DNA of 64,000 nt, from NCBI GenBank assembly GCA_030538275.1, contig JAUNUH010000012.1, positions 1 to 64,000 of the forward strand. The letters run 5' to 3'. Each line of letters opens with the position of its first letter. The first letter of the stretch is position 1. The translations under genes were made by a program, and so were the position numbers. Below are positions 57,530-64,000 of the stretch, piece after piece. This DNA is from Flavobacteriaceae bacterium. GTDB lineage: Bacteria > Bacteroidota > Bacteroidia > Flavobacteriales > Weeksellaceae. The notes below the pieces were generated by a model. The model searched no databases and had not been told where the DNA came from. It saw only the letters and a list, made by a program, of their open reading frames with translations.

Positions 57530-58240
57530 ATGAAAGAAAAAGATATACATATTTTAGAGAAAATTGAACGCTATCTGACGCATCAAATGACCGAGGAAGA
57601 AAAAGCGTCTTTTGAGCTTGAATTAAAGGAAGATACACATTTATATCAACTCTATGAAGAGCATGCGGCGCTCATCAATGCTGTGAATACGATGGGAATG
57701 AAGAAGTCTATAGCAGCGTTTCATTCCAATATTTCAACCCCAAAAAAAACTGAAACACCATCGATTTTAAAAAAACATGCCTGGAAATGGGCTGCGGTAA
57801 TTCTACTTTTGGTAACGGTGGGCGTGGGTGTTTTTCAACAACAAAAATCCTCTTTGTTCCGTACCTATTATCATTCTGATCCGGGTTTGCCTACCTTGAT
57901 GAGCAGCACCTCGAACGCAGAATTTATGGAAGGAATGGTATATTATAAAGAAAAAGAATATAAGGATGCGAAGCAAAACTGGTTGAATTTGTATGCTGTT
58001 GATAGTAAGAATGATACGTTGAATTATTATTTGGGAATGGCCGAAATGAACCTGAATAATTATAAAAAGGCAGCGCTTTATTTGAGGAACGTAAACCAAG
58101 CATCGGTATTTTTTTCCAAAGCGCGATGGTATCAAGCTTTAATATTGATAAAACAAGGCCGAAAATCTGAAGCAGAAACGATTTTACGCTCATTAAATAC
58201 TCCAGAAGCTGCGGAATTAGTACAAAAAATTCAATCGTAA
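57530..58240 (+). CDS. Membrane TPR protein, probable anti-sigma factor
   Basis: 236 residues. N-terminal helical region (1-80) with an anti-sigma-like pattern (IERYLTHQMTEEEKASFELE, then LYQLYEEHAALINAV) but no zinc HxxxCxxC motif; one transmembrane helix (about 85-103, WAAVILLLVTVGVGVF); then an extracytoplasmic part with two or three TPR units (about 130-230, MVYYKEKEYKDAKQNWL, MNLNNYKKAALYLRNV). Its start is one base after the sigma factor stop, the usual arrangement for a sigma/anti-sigma pair. The outer TPR part could interact with, or be cut by, the TPR-CHAT protein encoded upstream; that is inference. Confidence 0.8.
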   Translation: MKEKDIHILEKIERYLTHQMTEEEKASFELELKEDTHLYQLYEEHAALINAVNTMGMKKSIAAFHSNISTPKKTETPSILKKHAWKWAAVILLLVTVGVGVFQQQKSSLFRTYYHSDPGLPTLMSSTSNAEFMEGMVYYKEKEYKDAKQNWLNLYAVDSKNDTLNYYLGMAEMNLNNYKKAALYLRNVNQASVFFSKARWYQALILIKQGRKSEAETILRSLNTPEAAELVQKIQS

Positions 58241-58279
58241 TTCTTTTTTATTTCAACTGAATCTTTTGTGATTTCAAAT

Positions 58280-58310
58280 AAAAAAAAACCGTCCCGAATC
58301 AACAGGACGG
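58280..58310 (-). terminator. Terminator after the 58392-58994 gene
   Basis: CCGTCC and GGACGG pair around a 10-base loop, with eight A on the plus strand before the stem, giving a T run on the minus strand. It lies between convergent genes. No clear T run follows on the plus strand. Confidence 0.8.
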
Positions 58311-58391
58311 CCACAACAAGTAAAGGTTAAGAGTAGTTGTCTCATCGTACCATGATGAATTATCTTGTTTTTGAGCATGAAAATCAGAAAT

Positions 58392-58994
58392 TTATTTCTG
58401 GATAAATTTCCAAATGAAACCTGCGATTCCAAGGATGATAAAAGCGAATCCGCCCAACATCAAATAATTAGGTTTTGAATGATTTTCTTCCATAATAAAA
58501 GTGAAAATGACATTGCCAAAAGCATCTTTGTCTTGTTTTATTTTTTTGGCTTCTTTAGGGAATTGTAAATTCATCATAGCACCGGGCGTATTATTTTCTC
58601 CTTGCGTAACCAACATATATCTGCTCGCATTCATTTCGGTAATCTGTGCATTTTTTTGGTCGGTATTGATTATCCATTTACCCTTTTTGTCAATTTCACA
58701 AACGCCATAACCGACAAATCCCAGACGAAACGACCTTTCCATGTCATTTTTCTCTAATTTAAAATTGTCTAAAAAATAAGCTGGCATACTGCGCTCCAGT
58801 TCTCTTTTGATCATAGCGGGATTGCTGCCGTACGAGCTGTTCCAGACATCCCATTGTTGTGCAGATAATTTCACATCCATTGTAAATTGAGCATTGCCTA
58901 GGGAATCCAATTTTACATTCATATTTTGTCCATTCTGCGCCTGAGTCATGACACTTGTCAGAAATAAAAGGATATAAAAGGTTATATTTTTCAT
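58392..58994 (-). CDS. Secreted or membrane protein of unknown function, C-terminally anchored
   Basis: 200 residues. Signal peptide 1-19; an extracytoplasmic body with motifs I do not recognise (VKLSAQQWDVW, RLGFVGYGVCEI); and a C-terminal transmembrane helix (about 177-196, YLMLGGFAFIILGIAGFIW) with a short basic end. It follows the transglutaminase-like gene by 17 bases on the same strand, so the two proteins are probably made together and may work together at the inner membrane. Confidence 0.7.
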   Translation of the reverse strand: MKNITFYILLFLTSVMTQAQNGQNMNVKLDSLGNAQFTMDVKLSAQQWDVWNSSYGSNPAMIKRELERSMPAYFLDNFKLEKNDMERSFRLGFVGYGVCEIDKKGKWIINTDQKNAQITEMNASRYMLVTQGENNTPGAMMNLQFPKEAKKIKQDKDAFGNVIFTFIMEENHSKPNYLMLGGFAFIILGIAGFIWKFIQK

Positions 58995-59011
58995 GTGATG
59001 GATTTAAAAAT

Positions 59012-60661
59012 TTAAGGAATTGAATTATAAATTTTATTAATGATGGATTGATTGCCAGCATACAATTGTTGATTTGAACCCACGGCTATAAAACGAATTC
59101 CCCTTGAATTTTGTTGGGCTTTGCCTTTCCAGACAAAGTTTCCGCCATTGGCATCATAGGTATTTCCGCTCAGGTTTCTGCCATTAATTTGATAGTTGAA
59201 GTTCAGGTTTAAATACTTCATATATTCGTCTAAAACCACCATGGCTTCGGCCAGATTATGCGTGGGAATATCATAGGCAGAAATGGTGATTTGACCATTG
59301 GGTGAAACAGACTGAAAGGTCAAAATCGGCATTTGGGGCACCGGATTATAAAAGGTTTGCCAATTGCTCGGTACCGAATATTCAGAATTTTTTGTAGAAG
59401 GTGCGGGTAGGGGAGACGGAGTATTCTCCTGAACTGGCTGAACACGAATAGGTGGTTGCTGCTGAGGTGCCGATGGATTTTGCAGTACCACTCGGTTTCC
59501 GCCACTCCAAGAGGCCGCAATTTCATCTACTTTTCCACGTAAAAATGGATCATCTTTCAAATTCATGGGCGTTACGCCTTGTTGATTGAGCGCATGTACA
59601 TCTACGATTGAATAACGAGGGTCGCCCATCATAGCTTGTTGAATAAATTTGTTAAGTTCTTCCATGCCTGTTTGCAATGCTTCTTGTGCCGAACCTCTTC
59701 CGCCCAAGCCTTCCCCGCCAATTTTGGTAGCTTCGATGGCATAATACTGCCCATTGAGCCTAAATCCGGGATAGGCATGTCCAGGCACTAAATAAATAAT
59801 CGGATCCAATCCTGCATTGGACAATATGCTGGCATACAACAAGCTGAGTTCTAAGCACAAGCCAGTATTTCCAGTAATTACTTCCCTGGGCAAGCGGTTG
59901 TGTTGTGACAATTGTGATTGATCCTGCAAAGTTTCGGGAATGCCTTTGGTGCTGCTGTACACCATTCCTGATTGTAAAGTTGCCTGATAAATTCCCATGA
60001 GAAAACGCACTGCATCTTCCTCGTTTTTGGACACAGATGCCTGTTCGCCTTTCAGAATTTTTTCTTGAATATTTTGGGTGTAATATTTTACAATAGGGTC
60101 GTTGGGGGTAACAAAACACGGCAAAAGCACATCGTTGGCATAAATATCCCGCCATCCGGTAATTTCTTCTGATGGTAAATGCGTGAAGAAATATTCGTTT
60201 CGATTGGCGATTTTGAAATCAAAAGATTCTTCAATTTCATCATCTTGGCTTGCGTTGTCCCAAGTAATTTTAATATTGACTTTTTCGACGGATTCGGTTG
60301 TTTTTTCGGCGATTAATTCCCCAAAATTGGGATAACAAACCACACTTGCCGTTTGACCGGGAAACATTTGGCCAATAGTGTTGAGTTCTGTCCATTCAAC
60401 AATCCCCGGAATTTCATATGAAACAACTACATCTTCCAAGGAATGACCAGCATTATTGGTGAGTTTGGCCTTGAACAAATAATACTGACCATCCAGTGCA
60501 TTTTTGTTTGAATACACATTATGCGCTGCAGGCATGATGGTTTTGGTTTTGATAATTTCCACATTCAATTCGCCTTCTTCTGAAGTACTCGAAAATAAAC
60601 TAAACGCTGTGAGAATTAGCCCAATAAGAAGCAAAATAAAAGGAAGTGCAAATTTTTTCAT
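59012..60661 (-). CDS. Transglutaminase-like cysteine protein, membrane-anchored
   Basis: 549 residues from the ATG at 60659-60661; the frame is open further up but the upstream part is not protein-like. An N-terminal signal anchor (about 4-24) exports the rest. Residues 30-150 form a beta domain; a transglutaminase-like core (about 170-330) shows Cys269 in GNTGLCLELSLLYASIL, His295 in YLVPGHAYPGF and an acidic residue (Glu310) in YAIEATK, consistent with a papain-like triad in which Asp is replaced by Glu. A Pro/Gln-rich linker (about 390-430) leads to a C-terminal alpha/beta domain (about 440-549). It may be a protease or cross-linking enzyme acting in the periplasm; substrate unknown. Confidence 0.82.
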   Translation of the reverse strand: MKKFALPFILLLIGLILTAFSLFSSTSEEGELNVEIIKTKTIMPAAHNVYSNKNALDGQYYLFKAKLTNNAGHSLEDVVVSYEIPGIVEWTELNTIGQMFPGQTASVVCYPNFGELIAEKTTESVEKVNIKITWDNASQDDEIEESFDFKIANRNEYFFTHLPSEEITGWRDIYANDVLLPCFVTPNDPIVKYYTQNIQEKILKGEQASVSKNEEDAVRFLMGIYQATLQSGMVYSSTKGIPETLQDQSQLSQHNRLPREVITGNTGLCLELSLLYASILSNAGLDPIIYLVPGHAYPGFRLNGQYYAIEATKIGGEGLGGRGSAQEALQTGMEELNKFIQQAMMGDPRYSIVDVHALNQQGVTPMNLKDDPFLRGKVDEIAASWSGGNRVVLQNPSAPQQQPPIRVQPVQENTPSPLPAPSTKNSEYSVPSNWQTFYNPVPQMPILTFQSVSPNGQITISAYDIPTHNLAEAMVVLDEYMKYLNLNFNYQINGRNLSGNTYDANGGNFVWKGKAQQNSRGIRFIAVGSNQQLYAGNQSIINKIYNSIP

Positions 60662-60788
60662 ACGTAGTTTTTTATCTATATCGATTAATTTGAAAAAGGT
60701 GAGCATTTTGGGAAAAGATTTCGCATTGAAAGGGCGGATCAGAGATGGCAGATTGGGATTCCGCATGGGTGGGACAGGTTTGTCTCTT

Positions 60789-61042
60789 ATTACATCCTCC
60801 TTTATCCCGCCTCAAGAGTACACCCCCCTGCCCCCTCAAGGGGGGAGTCCGTTGCACCTAATATTTTTTCCATTATTTTTATTGTAACAGCTATTGTCGC
60901 CTTCGATACAAATTTTCATTTTAAAGTCGTTACGCTTTATTTAAAACTGAAAATTCATTCAGGGTGACAGACTATTTCCTGCGTTCCTTTGCCGGAATGA
61001 TTCTCGCAATGACGTGTTACGTTTAAGAGATTGCAGATTTAT
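60789..61042. repeat. Intergenic repeat, copy B (first copy at 49121-49372)
   Basis: Shares the C/G palindrome, TTGCACCTAATATTTTTTCC, and the TCAGGGTGACAGACTATTTC stretch with copy A, in the same orientation and again downstream of an adhesin gene. The copies are clearly more diverged than the 606-bp coding segment nearby. The rest of the 60662-61118 gap holds a terminator and no gene I can support. Confidence 0.8.
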
Positions 61043-61062
61043 GATGAAAAACATTGGAAAAC

Positions 61063-61090
61063 AAAAAGCCGCCCCGAAAACGGGACGGCT
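61063..61090 (-). terminator. Terminator after adhesin B
   Basis: On the minus strand AGCCGTCCCG pairs with CGGGGCGGCT (one G-U pair) around TTTT, followed by T residues; 29 bases after the adhesin B stop. Confidence 0.85.
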
Positions 61091-61118
61091 CAATCAAATT
61101 TAGGTCAAATAAGAGTAG

Positions 61119-64000
61119 TTATTTTTTAATTACCTGTTCGAAATGCGTGTTTCCATCGGTGTCAATAATTCTCAGATTATATTTACCTGTTGGTAACTCG
61201 CTGATATCGAATTGGTTATTGGCTGTATTGATTTCCATCAATTTAGCACCGTTCATATCATAAACTTCAATGGTTTTTGATTCTACTTTGGCAATTTGTA
61301 CTACACCATAGGTTGGGTTTGGAGTCAAAGCGATTTCAGTTCTGGCAGCAGCAGCATTGTACATTGGCAGATAGAATGGACCTATCCACTCAGAGAATGT
61401 TTCGCCTGGACAGCTGGTTCTGAACCAGATATCATAATCAAACGAAGGAACCAATGCCTGCTGAATATGACCTGTACGAATATCTTCCATTCCGTACATT
61501 GGATAGGCTCTCAATGGTCTTCCTGCACGGTTGGCAGAGCCTTGATAACGAGCTGTTGTGTCATCTGCTGTAAACGAAGCAGTTGTGCCGCTCAAACGTG
61601 TAACCATAACGCCTGTTGGCGCATCGCAAGTATCACAAGCATCCCCGATTCCGTCGCCATCCCAATCGGCTTGGTCTGGGTTGTAGGTATCTGGGCAGCT
61701 GTCCACATCGTCGGCTACGCCATCTCCATCGGTGTCAGCAGTTTCCACATCTGAAAGCGTAGTGAAATATATTTCAACAAAATCAGAAATGTCATAACTA
61801 CAAATACCTTGAATCACAAGACGATAAGTAGTTTCAGACATTAAGTTTTCTATCAAAATGTTGGTGTCATAAACTGTTCGGTCTTGGATAATATTATCTT
61901 CATCGAAAAGATAGAAATACCAGCTTTCCTGATCGTCAGCAGCCGTCCAGGTTGCAGTGGCAGAATTTGATGTGATATTATTCACCGCAAGGTTAACTGG
62001 ATCATTACAAATTTGTGCATCAATTCCATCGCAATCTTGGTCAATTCCATCACCAGAAATATCGTAAGCATTCGGATGAATAGTAGCATCTGCATCATTA
62101 CAATCCAGATTATTTGCTACAAAACCTTGAGGTTGAGTACAGGCCACGATCCAAACGGCCGCATCACCATAACCGTCACCATCGGCATCGGCATACCAAG
62201 TGCTACCTGTTGTAATGGAAGCATCATACGGGTCACAATCATCCTCATTCAAGACACCATCGCCGTCGATATCATCTTCACAAGCATCACCGATGCCATC
62301 GCCATCCATATCTTCTTGATTTGGATTATAAACATTTGGACAATTGTCTATATCATCTTTAATACCATCATTATCCATATCCATTGGAGGAATCGGCGTA
62401 CCTGCGCAACCACAATCTGCTGTAACAACATCATTTTCAGTAGTATCATCACCATCATCACACGCATCTCCGATGTTGGCAGATATTGCCGAGCAATCGA
62501 AAGAGACAGTGGTTACATAAATTGTATAATCCTCAGTTTCTCCATAGCTATAAAGTGTATCACAAGCCTTATCTGCTGTTGCCAAATACGTAATAGTGGC
62601 TGCAACTCGTACACGCATTCTATATTCACCTGTTGGAATGGTAGGTGGAATATGTATGTTTCCGTTTATCGTACTGTTAGATCCAGCGCCAATAAATGTA
62701 AATTCAGATTCTTCAAACTCGAAATTTTGATTGTAATCAATCCATACAGATACCGACTCATATTGCCAACCGCCTCCAACACTTACAGCAATAGGGTAAG
62801 TATTTCCGTTCTCAACTGTAGTGGACATATGTGTATAATCTCCATATCCATTTGGGCTGCAATCTGTAGGGTTATTAATATCACCGAAACTCACCCATGT
62901 AATCAAATCACCATCTGTGCAATTCAATTGAGGGATGCAATAGCTTTCTTCAATTAGAGTACCTACGCACTCGCAATCTGCTGTGATAACGTCATTTTCA
63001 GTTGTATCATCTCCGTCATCACATGCATCTCCGATGTGGGCAGATATTGCCGAGCAATCGAAAGAGACACTGGTTACATAAATTGTATAATCCTCAGTTT
63101 CTCCATAGCTATCACGTGTATCACAAGCCTTATCTGCTGTTGCCACAGTGGCTGCAACTCGTACACGCATTCTATATTCACCTGTTGGAATGGTAGGTGG
63201 AATATGTATGTTTCCGTTTATCGTACTGTTAGATCCAGCGCCAATAAATGTAAATTCAGATTCTTCAAACTCGAAATTTTGATTGTAATCAATCCATACA
63301 GATACCGACTCATATTGCCAACCGCCTCCAACACTTACAGCAATAGGGTAAGTATTTCCGTTCTCAACTGTAGTGGACATATGTGTATAATCTCCATATC
63401 CATTTGGGCTGCAATCTGTAGGGTTATTAATATCACCGAAACTCACCCATGTAATCAAATCACCATCTGTGCAATTCAATTGAGGGATGCAATAGCTTTC
63501 TTCAATTAGAGTACCTACGCACTCGCAATCTGCTGTGATAACGTCATTTGCGGTGTTTTCAACGCCATCATTACTGGGGTCGCCTATGTTGCCTTGCAGT
63601 TCGGGAAAGAAAATGGGGTCTGGTGCGTTTCCTTCTAGAATAGAAAAAGTATCAATTCCTATGTAATTGGAATTCGTGCCCAAAGGCCCACCGTTTGCCA
63701 CATTATATCGAAAAGCAAAATTTCTTGCTTGTGGTGTCGTACCAATTCCGGAGAGAACAATCTCATATCGAGCCCAATCCGTGGGGTAGGAGAAATTATA
63801 ATTATCATTGATAATCAATAAAGTCTGGTAAAAAGATTCGATACCATTGTTCCCCAAGGGTAAAGTAAGGGTTCCCGAACTTGCCCTCACTTCTAGCCGG
63901 TCATTCCATTGCGTGATGGTTTGAATAGGTGTCCAAAAAATAATTTTGTCTCCGTCTTTCACATTCACCGTCGGTGTTATCAACCAATTGCTGATGGTTC
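61119..64000 (-). CDS. Large T9SS type A adhesin (adhesin B), N-terminus beyond window
   Basis: The frame stays open to base 64000 (960 codons visible). The first visible residues, ISNWLITPTVNVKDGDKIIFW, belong to a cleaved-adhesin / choice-of-anchor J domain, so the signal peptide lies outside. Then come two almost identical GEVED-type domains (CIPQLNCTDGDLITWVSFGD, VSVWIDYNQNFEFEESEF, GETEDYTIYV), each preceded by the Cys/Asp repeat DACDDGDDTTENDV. Next are thrombospondin type 3 and MopE-like Ca-binding repeats (DMDNDGIKDDIDNCPNVYNP, GIDQDCDGID), a fibronectin type III domain, and the same thrombospondin/fibronectin/type A sorting end as adhesin A. Surface display by the type IX system is expected; ligand unknown. 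Confidence 0.88.
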   Translation of the reverse strand, partial: TISNWLITPTVNVKDGDKIIFWTPIQTITQWNDRLEVRASSGTLTLPLGNNGIESFYQTLLIINDNYNFSYPTDWARYEIVLSGIGTTPQARNFAFRYNVANGGPLGTNSNYIGIDTFSILEGNAPDPIFFPELQGNIGDPSNDGVENTANDVITADCECVGTLIEESYCIPQLNCTDGDLITWVSFGDINNPTDCSPNGYGDYTHMSTTVENGNTYPIAVSVGGGWQYESVSVWIDYNQNFEFEESEFTFIGAGSNSTINGNIHIPPTIPTGEYRMRVRVAATVATADKACDTRDSYGETEDYTIYVTSVSFDCSAISAHIGDACDDGDDTTENDVITADCECVGTLIEESYCIPQLNCTDGDLITWVSFGDINNPTDCSPNGYGDYTHMSTTVENGNTYPIAVSVGGGWQYESVSVWIDYNQNFEFEESEFTFIGAGSNSTINGNIHIPPTIPTGEYRMRVRVAATITYLATADKACDTLYSYGETEDYTIYVTTVSFDCSAISANIGDACDDGDDTTENDVVTADCGCAGTPIPPMDMDNDGIKDDIDNCPNVYNPNQEDMDGDGIGDACEDDIDGDGVLNEDDCDPYDASITTGSTWYADADGDGYGDAAVWIVACTQPQGFVANNLDCNDADATIHPNAYDISGDGIDQDCDGIDAQICNDPVNLAVNNITSNSATATWTAADDQESWYFYLFDEDNIIQDRTVYDTNILIENLMSETTYRLVIQGICSYDISDFVEIYFTTLSDVETADTDGDGVADDVDSCPDTYNPDQADWDGDGIGDACDTCDAPTGVMVTRLSGTTASFTADDTTARYQGSANRAGRPLRAYPMYGMEDIRTGHIQQALVPSFDYDIWFRTSCPGETFSEWIGPFYLPMYNAAAARTEIALTPNPTYGVVQIAKVESKTIEVYDMNGAKLMEINTANNQFDISELPTGKYNLRIIDTDGNTHFEQVIKK
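61132..61737. repeat. 606-bp near-identical segment, copy B (direct repeat with 49475-50080)
   Basis: See copy A for the comparison. The two copies enclose 11,051 bases holding most of adhesin A, the TPR-CHAT/sigma/TPR operon and the transglutaminase pair. Confidence 0.92.
62430..63547. repeat. Tandem duplication of a GEVED domain (about 550-bp units)
   Basis: Two near-identical units lie head to tail: landmarks are 552 bases apart on one side (62941/63493) and 561 on the other (62491/63052). The difference is a single 9-base insertion in the unit nearer the C-terminus (three extra residues, TYL). Other differences are few, so the duplication is recent or kept alike by conversion. Confidence 0.9.

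Noticed and set aside
53625..58240. Type III-E CRISPR (Craspase) locus
   Set aside because: No gRAMP/Cas7-11, Csx30, Csx31, Cas1 or array; the CHAT protein has a signal peptide and membrane anchor, unlike cytosolic Craspase.
60662..60766. 35-codon upstream extension of the transglutaminase-like protein
   Set aside because: The ATG at 60659-60661 directly precedes a good signal anchor; the extension reads into intergenic sequence related to repeats.
62013..63509. Two long plus-strand frames opposite adhesin B
   Set aside because: Antisense shadows of the duplicated GEVED domains; they repeat only because the coding strand repeats.
1..64000. tRNA, rRNA, insertion sequence or prophage genes
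   Set aside because: I looked for tRNA-like cloverleaf ends, rRNA cores, transposase and phage motifs and found none that I could support.

Overview
The window looks like a chromosomal segment of a flavobacterium (phylum Bacteroidota, class Flavobacteriia). The DNA is AT-rich and promoters follow the TTTG-N19-TAnnTTTG pattern. There are several gliding/type IX secretion (T9SS) C-terminal sorting domains of both type A and type B, a type III glutamine synthetase, and lineage-typical small families (DUF4293, DUF4295, DUF2851, DUF2024). I cannot name a genus from sequence reading alone. All calls rest on reading proteins and motifs; no database search was run.

Region by region. 1-9.8 kb: the 5' part of rho (cut by the window edge), DUF4293, type III glutamine synthetase, an 88-bp palindromic repeat array, prfA, DUF2851, a PspC-like membrane protein, an unusual alanine:cation symporter carrying extra domains, and a helix-hairpin-helix membrane protein. 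9.8-12.7 kb: translation genes rplM-rpsI and rpsB-tsf, with a folded leader before rpsB. 12.7-22.7 kb: a type B T9SS protein, apbE with a small partner, guaA, an MpaB-like oxygenase, DUF2024, a CYTH enzyme, a structured intergenic element, ftsY, and the rpmB-rpmG-DUF4295 operon. 22.7-38.9 kb: lnt followed by three giant tandem paralogous T9SS type B proteins on the minus strand. 38.9-46.7 kb: a carbohydrate block: secreted GH13 amylase plus a Nudix-type regulator, facing pfkA-gap, a ROK glucokinase and a BadF-type sugar kinase. 46.7-49 kb: a T9SS type A protein and a surface lipoprotein. 49-64 kb: two large type A adhesins (the second cut by the window edge) enclosing an extracytoplasmic TPR-CHAT protease, an ECF sigma factor, an anti-sigma-like membrane TPR protein, and a transglutaminase/membrane-protein pair.

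The main novelty is the CHAT protease - ECF sigma - membrane TPR operon at 53.6-58.2 kb. Its parts suggest a proteolysis-gated transcription switch, comparable in logic (not in sequence) to the TPR-CHAT/sigma arrangement of type III-E CRISPR loci, but without any CRISPR parts and predicted to act across the inner membrane. It lies between two directly oriented, nearly identical 606-bp segments (the 3' ends of the flanking adhesin genes, offset 11,657 bp). Recombination between them could delete or amplify the module while leaving a hybrid, still secretable adhesin.

No rRNA, tRNA, transposase, phage gene or CRISPR array was seen.
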